DNA of 64,000 nt from contig NZ_CANLVZ010000001.1 of NCBI RefSeq assembly GCF_947494755.1, forward strand, positions 310,001-374,000. The letters are read 5' to 3'. The translations under genes and the position numbers were made by a program. Below are positions 11,501 to 19,184 of this stretch, piece after piece. Below the pieces are notes generated by a model that had not been told where the DNA came from, made no database searches, and worked only from the letters and a program-made list of their open reading frames with translations. The DNA comes from an uncultured Tateyamaria sp. (lineage in GTDB: Bacteria; Pseudomonadota; Alphaproteobacteria; Rhodobacterales; Rhodobacteraceae). Each line of letters begins with the position of its first letter. Position 1 is the stretch's first letter.

Positions 11501-12045
11501 TGCTGGAAGAGGCGATTGCCAAGATCAAATCGGGTGAGACCGAAGGCATCATCGATGGCGACGAACAGTGGGCCCCGCAGATCAACCTCGGGGTGCCCGT
11601 GCTGATACCCGAGGAGTACGTGCCCGATCTGGATGTGCGTCTGGGGCTCTATCGGCGCCTGTCTGGCCTCAGCACGAAGGTTGAGTTGGAAGGGTTCGCT
11701 GCCGAGTTGATCGATCGGTTCGGGCCTCTGCCGAAGGAAGTGAACACGCTGATGCTGGTCGTGCGTATCAAGGCGATGTGCAAGCGCGCAGGCATCGCCA
11801 AACTCGACGGCGGGCCGAAAGGGGCGACGATCCAGTTCCACAATGACAAGTTCGCCTCACCCCAGGGATTGGTCGAATTCATCAACGATCAGAGGGGCTT
11901 GGCCAAGGTCAAGGACAACAAGATCGTGGTGCGGCGCGACTGGAAATCGGACGCGGACAAGATCAAGGGCGGCTTTGCCATCGCCCGTGATCTGGCCGAA
12001 AAGGTGATCGACGCCAAGAAGAAAAAGAAGAAGGCGAAAGCCTAA
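8593..12045 (+). CDS. mfd: Transcription-repair coupling factor Mfd
   Basis: 1150 residues, full length. UvrB-homology modules occupy the N-terminal third; the RNA-polymerase-interacting domain begins near residue 474 (PGDLVVHVDHGIGRYQGM); then the translocase: Walker A GDVGFGKTEVA near residue 620, DEEQ box VIDEEQKFGV, TATPIPRTLQLSLTG (TRG region), and a second RecA lobe with QIRGRVGRS. The TRCF C-terminal domain follows. Family role: displaces RNA polymerase stalled at DNA lesions and recruits UvrA. The C terminus ends in a run of lysines (DAKKKKKKAKA). The stop overlaps that of the convergent MFS gene by 4 bases. Confidence 0.97.
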   Translation: MNHVTVSGAPEGFDAKLILDEVAARGPVLHVARDDKRLAAMQAALRFFAPDMPVLVFPGWDCLPYDRVSPNADISAQRMATLAALVHGMPEKFILLTTLNAATQRVPARALLAEAAFTATVGSRVDEGALRAFLVRMGFVQSPTVMEPGDYAIRGGIIDIYPPGDLGPVRLDLFGDLLDGARRFDPATQRTTEKLDMIELAPVSEVILDDAAVTRFRQNYRLEFGAAGTDDPLYEAISAGRKAQGAEHWMAFFHDHLDTLFDYLPGATTSLDEQVTPSRLARWESIEDQYETRRLAMVNRSKMDSVYKPAPPGGLYLDDAAWAAAVADARVLQFGQLVQATGPGVIDAGGRIGRNFSPERQQESISLFGALAAHIKAKLEVGPVVIASYSDGARERLTGLIEDEGVAEAVPITDATRIGKRGLHLAVWALEHGFEATGITVISEQDVLGDRLIRRPARKRRAENFLTEAQSLTPGDLVVHVDHGIGRYQGMEVVTAAGAAHECLLLEYAERSKLYLPVENIELLSKYGHEEGLLDKLGGGAWQAKKARLKERIREMADRLIRIAAERALRKAPILEPPPGMWDAFSARFPYQETDDQLAAIGAVIDDLTSGAPMDRLICGDVGFGKTEVAMRAAFVAAMSGVQVAVIAPTTLLARQHYKSFAERFRGFPIEVRQLSRFVSAKDASATREAMSRGTADIVIGTHALLAKGVRFMNLGLLVIDEEQKFGVTHKERLKQLRSDVHVLTLTATPIPRTLQLSLTGVRDLSIIGTPPVDRLAIRTYVSEFDAVTIREALLREHYRGGQSFYVVPRVSDLPEIEEFLKDQLPELTYVIAHGQMAAGELDDRMNAFYDGKYDVLLATTIVESGLDIPTANTMVIHRADMFGLAQLYQIRGRVGRSKTRAYAYLTTKPRAKLTATAEKRLRVLGSLDTLGAGFTLASQDLDIRGAGNLLGEEQSGQMRDVGFELYQSMLEEAIAKIKSGETEGIIDGDEQWAPQINLGVPVLIPEEYVPDLDVRLGLYRRLSGLSTKVELEGFAAELIDRFGPLPKEVNTLMLVVRIKAMCKRAGIAKLDGGPKGATIQFHNDKFASPQGLVEFINDQRGLAKVKDNKIVVRRDWKSDADKIKGGFAIARDLAEKVIDAKKKKKKAKA

Positions 12046-13256
12046 GCCATCTGCGCTTTTTCCGCACGACGCATGTACTGCATCATCACCGAGGCGACGA
12101 TGCAGGCGACCAGCACGGTGGCCACAAGCGCCATGGGGGTCCCGTCAAAGAGCATGCCAATGGGCGAGGCCAGCGCCGCGCCAAGCACGGTCGACACCGC
12201 GCCGATCACGGATGCGGCCATGCCCGCGATGTGGCCCATCGGCTCCATCGCGATGGCGTTGAGGTTGGCGACGGTGAGCCCGCCCTGAAACATCACGCCC
12301 CACTGCCAGAAGATGTAGAACGCAAAGAGCCCCGGCAGATCCGCCATCATCCACATCACGAAGACCCCAGAAATAATCAGCTGTGCGGCCAGCGCCCATG
12401 TCACAAGGCGACGCATCCCGAAACGGCCCACAATGGCGGCGTTGAGCAGGCTCGACACCCCCGAGGCCAAAGCGATAGCGCCGAACCACCATGGAAAACT
12501 CTCGGCCCGATCAAAGGTCACCTCAAAGATGGGTTGCACCATGGTCAGGATCGAAAACAGGATCATCAGCATCAGTGTCTGCACGAAGATCGACAGCCGA
12601 ACGGTGGGGTGGGCGAACATCTGACGGACCGCATCCGCCATCAGAGGCAGTCGCATTGGGCGGCGGTTTTCGGGCGGCAGCGTCTCGGACATGCGGGTGG
12701 CGAACCAGATCAGGATGATCAGCGCAAACAGCACAAAGGACGGGAAAATGGCGCGCCAGCCAAAGGCCGCGGCGATCCAGGACCCCACCAGCGGTGCGGC
12801 GGCAGGCACCAGCAGAAACACCATCATCGTCAGGGACAGAATGCTCGCCATGCCGCGCCCGCTGTATAGATCGCGGATGATCGCAGCTGACACAACACGC
12901 GGCCCGGCGGCCCCAAGCCCTTGCAGGATCCTGGCCGCCAGCATCAACTCCAGAGTGGGGGCGATCCACGCCAGCACCGCCCCAAGCGCATAGATGGCAA
13001 GCCCGATATAGACCACAGGCTTGCGCCCAATAGCGTCCGAAAGAGGCCCCGTGATGAATGTCCCGATGCCCATGCCGACCAAAAACATGGTCATGATCAG
13101 CGCCGCCTGCTCGACCCCGCCCGGCGCGATGTCGGTCGCTATCGCGGGCAGCGCGGTCAGCATCGCGTCAATGGAAAACGCAATCGTGGCAAACATCATT
13201 GCCATCAGCGCGATGAATTCCGGCTTACTCGCCCGTTGGCCGGGGGGGCTGGTCAT
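12042..13256 (-). CDS. Bcr/CflA-type MFS efflux transporter
   Basis: 404 residues with 12 predicted membrane helices. The opening FIALMAMMFATIAFSIDAMLTALPAI, motif A GPLSDAIGRKPVVYIGLAIYALG between helices 2 and 3, and RILQGLGAAGPRVVSAAIIRDLY of helix 4 are the Drug:H+ antiporter (DHA1, Bcr/CflA) pattern. Such proteins export bicyclomycin, chloramphenicol or sulfathiazole; the substrate here is unknown. It is 132 bases downstream of the DsbA-like gene on the same strand, possibly in the same unit, and converges on mfd. Confidence 0.88.
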   Translation of the reverse strand: MTSPPGQRASKPEFIALMAMMFATIAFSIDAMLTALPAIATDIAPGGVEQAALIMTMFLVGMGIGTFITGPLSDAIGRKPVVYIGLAIYALGAVLAWIAPTLELMLAARILQGLGAAGPRVVSAAIIRDLYSGRGMASILSLTMMVFLLVPAAAPLVGSWIAAAFGWRAIFPSFVLFALIILIWFATRMSETLPPENRRPMRLPLMADAVRQMFAHPTVRLSIFVQTLMLMILFSILTMVQPIFEVTFDRAESFPWWFGAIALASGVSSLLNAAIVGRFGMRRLVTWALAAQLIISGVFVMWMMADLPGLFAFYIFWQWGVMFQGGLTVANLNAIAMEPMGHIAGMAASVIGAVSTVLGAALASPIGMLFDGTPMALVATVLVACIVASVMMQYMRRAEKAQMA

Positions 13257-13388
13257 TGGAAGCGATGTCCTCGATGCAAGAAGGCGGCGACGCGCGTTGG
13301 CGTCACTTTGTGGGTCTATACACCGATTGGCAACGATCAGAGGTTGAAAGTTGCCTGATTGGTAAAAATTTTAGCGGTTTACGTAGGG

Positions 13389-14033
13389 TCAGTCGGCGGT
13401 TTCTTGCAACTCAGCGATCACTTTGGCCCAAAGTTCGGGCGGCTGTGCGCCGGGCACCGCGTGTTTGCCACCGACGATAAAGGTCGGTACCGAGTTAACA
13501 CCCATCTGCCGGCTGTGCGCATCGCGGGCTGCGATGTCGGCCCGGTCAGCGTCCGAGGCGAGCAGTTTGGACACCACGGCGGCGTCCATCTCAATGCTGT
13601 CGGCGATGTCGGCCAACACTTCGTGATCCCCGATGTCGCGGGTGTCGACAAAATACGCCTTGAACAGAGCCGATACGGCGGCGGTTTGTTTCCCCTCGAT
13701 CCCGGCCCAGTGGATCAGCCGGTGGGCATCAAGCGTGTTGGGCGTGCGCTTCATCCCTTCGAAGTCAATCTTGAGACCGGCCTTTTCTGCGTGTTCCACA
13801 ACGGGAGCATAGGCGCGCACCGCGCCCTCCTTGCCGCCGAACTTGCCCTCAAGATAGGCGCGCCGGTCCATTCCCTCAGCGGCCATGTCGGGATTGAGCT
13901 GAAACGGATGCCATTCGATGACGAACGGGTGGTCGGGATGGGCCGCCAGTGCTCGGTCCAGATGTGCCTTGCCGATATAGCACCACGGGCAGATCGGGTC
14001 GGACATGATGTCGAGTTTGATGGGATCAGCCAT
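13389..14033 (-). CDS. DsbA/FrnE-family thiol oxidoreductase (2-hydroxychromene-2-carboxylate isomerase-like fold)
   Basis: 214 residues. The N terminus LDIMSDPICPWCYIGKAHLDRAL has a CPWC redox pair (Cys15, Cys18) in a thioredoxin fold with an inserted helical domain; the C terminus has the cis-Pro segment VNSVPTFIVGGKHAVPGAQPPE. No signal peptide, so it is cytoplasmic and resembles FrnE rather than periplasmic DsbA. FrnE-type proteins act as disulfide isomerases or in polyketide biosynthesis and oxidative stress. The ATG is one base beyond the stop of the AMP-ligase gene, implying coupled translation with it. Confidence 0.87.
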   Translation of the reverse strand: MADPIKLDIMSDPICPWCYIGKAHLDRALAAHPDHPFVIEWHPFQLNPDMAAEGMDRRAYLEGKFGGKEGAVRAYAPVVEHAEKAGLKIDFEGMKRTPNTLDAHRLIHWAGIEGKQTAAVSALFKAYFVDTRDIGDHEVLADIADSIEMDAAVVSKLLASDADRADIAARDAHSRQMGVNSVPTFIVGGKHAVPGAQPPELWAKVIAELQETAD

Positions 14034-14034
14034 A

Positions 14035-15555
14035 TCAGGGCGCTTTCGTTGAGGGCCAGAACAGGTGCAGGCGACGGCGCAGCAACTTGCCGTTGGCCCC
14101 TGTGGGCAGGGATTGCAGATGAACATAGGCGCGCGGGTGTTTGTAGGGCGCCAGCTTGTCCTGCACATAGGCGCGCAGGTCCGTTTCGTCCAGTGGGTGG
14201 GGGCCGGTATAGAAGGCGGCGATGATGCGGGTTCCAGGTTTGACCTCGATCTGAGTAACGCCAACCGCCCCAAGCCCGGGCGCGTTGGCCAGTGCGGCTT
14301 CGACCTCGAGCGGAGAGACCCGGTAGCCGCCCGCATTCATCAGATCGTCATTGCGGCCCAGATAGGTGATCTGCCCTTCACGGTCCATTTCGCCGATATC
14401 GCCGGTCAGGAACCAGTCGCCCTGAAACTTGGCTGCCGTCTCATCCGGCTGGCTCAGATAGCCCAGCATCAGCCCCGGATCGGAGCGGTGTATGGCGATC
14501 ACGCCGGGCGTGTCGCGCGGCACTGGCCCTGCGTCATCCACGATGGCCACGCGTCGCCCCGGCTGCGGACGCCCCAAGGTCTCGGGCGTGCCGGGATGCG
14601 CGGGCGAGGCCGAGATGAAGGTGGAACATTCCGACATCCCATAGGCTTCAAAAAGCGGCGTGCCGGTCGCATCTGCCCATGCGGTGTGCGTGGTGGGCGG
14701 CAGCTTTTCCCCTGCACTCAGCCCGTGACGCAGGGCGGGCATCGCAGGCAAGGCGCTGCGCCCCAGCATCTGCCGGTAGACGCCAGGGGCAGCCGCAAAG
14801 ATCGTGGCGCGGTGTCGGGCCAGTAACCCGCCGAGCATGTCGGGTGTCGTGCCAGGACCGGGGATCAGTGCCGTTGCGCCCACTGACCACGGATCCATCA
14901 GCCCGGTCCCAAGCGTATAGGTCCAGTTGAAGGCACCTGCATGCATCATCACGTCCGATTGGGTCAGCCCATACCAGCCGTCGTGCATCATCTGGCGCGC
15001 CCAGATCGCGCGGTGCGCATGACCCACCGCGCGCGGCGTGCCTGAGGTGCCAGAGGTGTAAATCACATAGCCGAGCCGATCCGGATCGCCCATATGCCAC
15101 GCCGCGGGGGGCTGTTTGCGCATCTCGCGCAGCGTCTGCAGCCCGATCTCGGGCGCGCCGGCTGCCGAGGCCACATGGGGGTCGCGCAGGACCACGCGCG
15201 GGTTCAGCTCCGCAATGATCGCAGCCACCTCGGCGGAAGTCAGGGCTGCGGATGTCGGGATTGGTACCAGCCCAACGGCCAGCGCGCTGAGGTAGGCGAT
15301 GGGAAAGTCCACCGTATTGCCAAGGCGCATCAGCACGGTGTCACCCGGGGCAAACCCGGCCCGCAGAAACCCGGCCCCGGTGCCAAGCACCGCCGCCTTC
15401 AGCGCCCGATATGTCAGCGTTTGGACCCCGTCTGGCAGAAGCACCGACACGGCCACTTTGTCGGCCAGCACGTCGGCATGGGCGAGCACATACGCGGCCA
15501 TGTTGAACGGGTCAGGGCAGGGGGCCGCAGGGCCCGTGTCGTAAAGGCTGCGCAT
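14035..15555 (-). CDS. Class I adenylate-forming (AMP-dependent) acyl-CoA synthetase
   Basis: 506 residues. The P-loop-like motif YTSGTSGTPRAVGHAHRA (A3), YGMSECSTFISA (A5), FLTGDIGEMDREGQITYLGRNDDLMNAGGYRVSPLEVE (A7-A8) and a C-terminal GANGKLLRRRL with the catalytic Lys are in the right order. These enzymes activate a carboxylic acid as acyl-AMP and pass it to CoA; the GGYR hinge suits an acetyl/benzoate/medium-chain ligase, but the substrate is not readable. Runs with the DsbA-like gene (1-base gap) and is divergent from the XRE-cupin regulator starting at 15621, which may control it. Confidence 0.88.
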   Translation of the reverse strand: MRSLYDTGPAAPCPDPFNMAAYVLAHADVLADKVAVSVLLPDGVQTLTYRALKAAVLGTGAGFLRAGFAPGDTVLMRLGNTVDFPIAYLSALAVGLVPIPTSAALTSAEVAAIIAELNPRVVLRDPHVASAAGAPEIGLQTLREMRKQPPAAWHMGDPDRLGYVIYTSGTSGTPRAVGHAHRAIWARQMMHDGWYGLTQSDVMMHAGAFNWTYTLGTGLMDPWSVGATALIPGPGTTPDMLGGLLARHRATIFAAAPGVYRQMLGRSALPAMPALRHGLSAGEKLPPTTHTAWADATGTPLFEAYGMSECSTFISASPAHPGTPETLGRPQPGRRVAIVDDAGPVPRDTPGVIAIHRSDPGLMLGYLSQPDETAAKFQGDWFLTGDIGEMDREGQITYLGRNDDLMNAGGYRVSPLEVEAALANAPGLGAVGVTQIEVKPGTRIIAAFYTGPHPLDETDLRAYVQDKLAPYKHPRAYVHLQSLPTGANGKLLRRRLHLFWPSTKAP

Positions 15556-15584
15556 AACGTATCGCTAGTGCGCGGGGGCGGACG

Positions 15585-15613
15585 TTGCAAGCCTGCGGAC
15601 GGCGTCCTATAGA
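15585..15613 (+). promoter_or_regulatory. Predicted sigma70 promoter for a leaderless mRNA
   Basis: TTGCAA (15585-15590), 17-base spacer, TATAGA (15608-15613). The ATG of the XRE-cupin gene begins at 15621, about where the transcription start should fall, and no ribosome site lies between. Confidence 0.5.
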
Positions 15614-15620
15614 GTCGGAC

Positions 15621-16244
15621 ATGCAAGGAAAAGACCCCAAATCCCTGATCCAGATCGCCCGCGCCACGGGCCATGCGGACGTGGCCGAACCGCTTGATCT
15701 GGGTGCCCGCGTGCGCGAATTGCGCAAAGCCCGCGACTGGACGCTGGAACAAGCGGCGGGGCAGGCGGGGCTTGCCCGCTCGACCCTGTCCAAGATCGAG
15801 AACGGGCAGATGTCGCCGACCTATGAGGCGTTGAAAAAGCTGGCCGTGGGGCTTGAGATTTCAGTGCCGCAACTGTTCACGCCTCCCGAAAGTGGCCAGA
15901 TCAACGGGCGCATGGCGGTCACGAAGTCAGGTGAGGGCAACGCCCAAGCCACGGTTACCTATGAGCACGAGTTGCTCGCCGAAACCCTGACCAAGAAACA
16001 GATGTTGCCCTATCGTGCCAGAGTGCGCGCGCGCTCGATGGATGAATTTGACGGGTGGGTGCGCCATGACGGCGAGGAATTTCTGTACGTGCTCACAGGC
16101 GTGATCAAGCTGTTCACCGAGTTCTACGAACCGGTCGAAATGCGCCGCGGCGACAGTGCCTATTATGACGCGACCATGGGGCACAATGTGGTCTCGGCCA
16201 GTGACGACGACGCGCTGATCCTGTGGGTCACCTCACTGGCATAA
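15621..16244 (+). CDS. XRE-family regulator with C-terminal cupin domain
   Basis: 207 residues. An N-terminal helix-turn-helix spans about residues 30-85 (LGARVRELRKARDWTLEQAA...LARSTLSKIENGQMSPTYEALKKLA), then a linker and a cupin barrel (GEEFLYVLTGVIKLFTEFYEP...GDSAYYD...HNVVSA). Family knowledge: XRE-cupin regulators sense small metabolites and control catabolic or detoxification genes. Head-to-head with the AMP-ligase/DsbA pair, which is the likely target. The promoter places the start codon at or beside the 5' end of the mRNA. An in-frame TTG upstream (15585) overlaps the -35 element and is rejected. Confidence 0.9.
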   Translation: MQGKDPKSLIQIARATGHADVAEPLDLGARVRELRKARDWTLEQAAGQAGLARSTLSKIENGQMSPTYEALKKLAVGLEISVPQLFTPPESGQINGRMAVTKSGEGNAQATVTYEHELLAETLTKKQMLPYRARVRARSMDEFDGWVRHDGEEFLYVLTGVIKLFTEFYEPVEMRRGDSAYYDATMGHNVVSASDDDALILWVTSLA

Positions 16245-16248
16245 TCGC

Positions 16249-16464
16249 TTAGGCAGTTTGCAATGCTGCCATCCGATCCAGATACGCATCAAACGCGCGC
16301 TGTGCATCCTTGAGGCTCATGTCATGCGTGGCCGCCAGATAGCTTTCAAACCGGTCCTGATCAGCTTTCAGAAATGGCATGGCGCTCGGCTCAAGATGTG
16401 GAAATTCGGCGCAGAGCGCGCGGTAACTTGCCGCCCAATCGCGGGTCAGGTCACTCCAGGTCAT
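16249..16464 (-). CDS. Small conserved-looking protein, 71 residues, unknown function
   Basis: 71 residues from an ATG at 16464 with a strong GGGGGA ribosome site 6-7 bases upstream. Sequence is helical and mixed-charge (MTWSDLTRDWAASYRALCAE, then SYLAATHDMSLKDAQRAFDAYL), with no signal peptide and no membrane span. The stop lies 4 bases from the stop of the convergent XRE-cupin gene. Codon use resembles its neighbours and the start signal is good, so I think it is real. It follows the aquaporin gene on the same strand after 114 bases. A longer reading to 16527 lacks a ribosome site. Confidence 0.65.
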   Translation of the reverse strand: MTWSDLTRDWAASYRALCAEFPHLEPSAMPFLKADQDRFESYLAATHDMSLKDAQRAFDAYLDRMAALQTA

Positions 16465-16578
16465 TGTCGTCCCCCGTCTCATGTGGTCCGGCCAACTGGC
16501 CGGTGTGGGTGGCGCTGCATCTCCCATAATGCCGCGCCGCTGCGCACAGGTTGGGTTATATGTCGATTTGGTGACGGA

Positions 16579-17235
16579 TCAACCTTGGCGGTCAAAGAGT
16601 TTGCGCAAGGTCAGGTGGGCCAGCCCGACAGCCAGAAGTTGAAAGGCAATGAACCCAAGGACATGGCCTGGATAGATGCCGGCGAACGTGTCCGAAAGAC
16701 TGCGCGCGATGGTCACCGCCGGATTGGCGAAACTGGTGGAAGACGTGAACCAGTAAGCTCCCGTTATGTAAAGCGCGACGAGCGTGGGCACAGCGTCAGG
16801 GCGCGATCGCAGCCCGCCGAAAATCACGAAAAGCAGGCCCCATGTCGCCACCACCTCTGACCACCACTGCGCGGGGCCGGTGCGGTGCAGCGTTTCGGAG
16901 GTCTGCAGGATCGGCAGATCGAACATCGCGTGGGTGGCCCAGACCCCGAGGATGCCTCCGGTGATCTGCACCGCAACATACATCAGCGCAGGCCGCGTCG
17001 TGATCTCTCCGCGCAGCCAAAAGGCCAGGGTCACCGCCGGGTTGAAATGCGCGCGTGAAATCGGCCCCAGCACCGTGATGATGACATAGAGGATACAGCC
17101 CGTCGCAATCGCATTGGCCAGCAGCGCGATGGCGGTATTTCCACCCGCCAACGCCGCGCCCATGATGCCCGAGCCGACCACACCGATCAGCAGCAGGGCG
17201 GTGCCGATCCCCTCGGCCCACAGCTTGTGGATCAT
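16579..17235 (-). CDS. MIP/aquaporin-family channel, AqpS-like
   Basis: 218 residues, six membrane helices and two re-entrant loops. First loop HFNPAVT (Asn65), second loop SFANPAVTIAR (Asn171). Canonical aquaporins have NPAR in the second loop, the Arg forming the ar/R selectivity filter; here the residue is Val, as I recall for the arsenite-permeable AqpS of Sinorhizobium meliloti. A wider, uncharged pore for small neutral solutes (metalloid acids, polyols, hydroxy acids) is inferred. No arsenic genes are near. The ATG is 4 bases after the stop of the solute-binding protein gene, and its ribosome site GAAGAG lies in the last codons of that gene, so the two are coupled. Confidence 0.88.
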   Translation of the reverse strand: MIHKLWAEGIGTALLLIGVVGSGIMGAALAGGNTAIALLANAIATGCILYVIITVLGPISRAHFNPAVTLAFWLRGEITTRPALMYVAVQITGGILGVWATHAMFDLPILQTSETLHRTGPAQWWSEVVATWGLLFVIFGGLRSRPDAVPTLVALYITGAYWFTSSTSFANPAVTIARSLSDTFAGIYPGHVLGFIAFQLLAVGLAHLTLRKLFDRQG

Positions 17236-17239
17236 GCGC

Positions 17240-19069
17240 TTACTCTTCGTACCACCAGAATTGCGGCATCCAGTCCGGCCCGTCGCCATAGATCGGGATC
17301 ACGTCCGGGTATTTCATCTCGGCGATATGGGCGATGCGACCCGTGGTGAACTGCCAGAACGGCACCACATAGCGTCCCGCCGTCAGCAGCCGGTCGAGCG
17401 CACGGGTGGCGGCGATGGACTCCTCGCGGCTGGTGGCGGCCAGCATCGTCTCGATCATCGCATCGATGGCCGGGTCCTTCGCGCCCATCAGGTTAGGCGT
17501 GCCCTCCTGATCGGCGGCTTCCGAACCCCAATAGAAAAACTGCTCGTTGCCGGGGCTGAGCGACATGGCACGCCGGTGATAAGTCATGTCGAAATCGAAG
17601 GTCGAGGTGCGCGCGGTGAATTGCGCGCCGTCCACCAGATCGGTATCGACAGTGATCCCCATCTGGGTGAGAGCTTGCGTGTAAAGGTCTGCAATCGCAC
17701 GATCTTCGGTGCGTTGCTGATCGAGCAGGATGGTGAAGGTCAGCGGGTTGCCGTCCGCATCCGACAGCTTGCCGTTCTGAGTGGTCCACCCGGCCTCTTC
17801 CATCAGCGCCAAGGCGCGGCGCAATCCTGCGCGGTTGCGCAAGGTGCCATCGCTTTGAGGCATCTCGTAGCCCTCCATCACGCCGGGCAGCAGATTGCCG
17901 TTGAACGGGGCCAGCAGCTCGGCCACGCGGCCTTTGGCGGGGCCGGGCTCCATCGCGAGCGGCGAGTTCGAGAAGTAGGAGGTGATGCGCGGCTGTGCGC
18001 CGCCGGTCAGCGTGTCGTTGATATATTCGAAGTTGAAGGCGGTGATCAGCGCCTCGCGCACGCGCCAGTCGTCAAAGGGCGCGCGGCGGGTGTTCATCAC
18101 AAAGCCGGTGATGCCCGAAGGTTTCTGATGCGCGATCTCGGTCTTGACCACGTCGCCCGCAGCGGCGCGGGGGAAATCGTACTGGCTCGCCCATGTCTCG
18201 GCGTTGAATTCGCGGATGGCCGACACGTCACCAGCCTTGAACGCCTCGAATACCACATCACCGTCGCCGTAGAAGTCGATGGTGATCTCGTCGAAATTGA
18301 AGGTGCCGCGCATGAAGTTGATGTCGGCCCCCCAATAGTCGGGGTTGCGGGTGAGGGTGACACTACGCGCCGCCTCGAAATCGCTGATCACATAGGCACC
18401 TGACCCGATGGGCACGTCATTGATCGTGGCGGCGGCGAAATCCTTCCCCTCCCACTGCGCTTTTTGGAGGATGGGGCGCATTCCCGCCAACAGGGCCAGT
18501 TCGCGGTTGTCGGCGTTGAAGGTGAACTTGACCTTGCGCTCGCCCGTCTGCTCAAGGCTCTCGATCTGGTCCCACAGGCTGCGATAGCGGCCGTGACCTT
18601 GGGTACCGAGGGTTTCGTAAGACCAGATCACATCCTCGACCGTGACGGGGCTGCCATCCGAAAATGTCGCCTCGGGGCGGAGGGTGAATTCGACCCAGGT
18701 GCGCGCCTCGTCCGTCTCAATCGATTCGGCGAGCAAGCCGTAAAGCGCAAATGGCTCACCCCGGTTCCGGCCCATCAGGCTTTCATGTGTTAAGAAACGG
18801 AGCTGCCAGGGCACGTTGCCTTTCTGTATGTAAGGGTTCAGCGAATCAAAACTGCCCGTGTTGGCCAGCGTAATCGACCCACCTTTGGGCGCATCACGAT
18901 TCGCATGGGGAAGAGACACAAAATCCGGTGGCAGTAGTGGGTCGCCATACATAGCTATGCCATGTTGTGGCTCTGCTAGTATGTACCCCGGGGCAGCGAC
19001 CAGCCCGGCCAGAATCGCGCCCCGGGTGCATTTTTTGACCCGCTCAAAGTGGAAAAAATCGAGTGCCAT
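17240..19069 (-). CDS. Extracellular solute-binding protein, family 5 (YejA-like), orphan
   Basis: 609 residues from the ATG at 19069. Signal peptide: KKCTRGAILAGLVAAPGYILA before EPQHG. The mature start HGIAMYGDPLLPPDFVSLPHANRDAPKGG is the YejA-type opening; later LAESIETDEARTWVEFTLRPEATFSDGSPVTVEDVIWSY is the family 5 (oligopeptide/dipeptide) signature. YejA homologues bind peptides or microcin C for an ABC importer in the periplasm. No permease or ATPase gene is next to it; instead it is coupled to an aquaporin. An in-frame start at 19108 would put 13 non-signal residues in front. Divergent from the candidate sRNA and bdhA. Confidence 0.88.
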   Translation of the reverse strand: MALDFFHFERVKKCTRGAILAGLVAAPGYILAEPQHGIAMYGDPLLPPDFVSLPHANRDAPKGGSITLANTGSFDSLNPYIQKGNVPWQLRFLTHESLMGRNRGEPFALYGLLAESIETDEARTWVEFTLRPEATFSDGSPVTVEDVIWSYETLGTQGHGRYRSLWDQIESLEQTGERKVKFTFNADNRELALLAGMRPILQKAQWEGKDFAAATINDVPIGSGAYVISDFEAARSVTLTRNPDYWGADINFMRGTFNFDEITIDFYGDGDVVFEAFKAGDVSAIREFNAETWASQYDFPRAAAGDVVKTEIAHQKPSGITGFVMNTRRAPFDDWRVREALITAFNFEYINDTLTGGAQPRITSYFSNSPLAMEPGPAKGRVAELLAPFNGNLLPGVMEGYEMPQSDGTLRNRAGLRRALALMEEAGWTTQNGKLSDADGNPLTFTILLDQQRTEDRAIADLYTQALTQMGITVDTDLVDGAQFTARTSTFDFDMTYHRRAMSLSPGNEQFFYWGSEAADQEGTPNLMGAKDPAIDAMIETMLAATSREESIAATRALDRLLTAGRYVVPFWQFTTGRIAHIAEMKYPDVIPIYGDGPDWMPQFWWYEE

Positions 19070-19148
19070 TTCGTCAACAATCCCTGTCTGCCCTTGTTTT
19101 GTTAACAATAGCGATGCGCGGACCTTTACGCATTATCAAACTTTTAGC

Positions 19149-19178
19149 TTGGACTCTTTGCGCGGCATTGCGTATAAC
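19149..19178 (+). promoter_or_regulatory. Sigma70-type promoter of candidate sRNA
   Basis: TTGGAC at 19149-19154, 18-base spacer, TATAAC at 19173-19178; predicted start near A19185. Confidence 0.55.
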
Positions 19179-19184
19179 AAGGGC

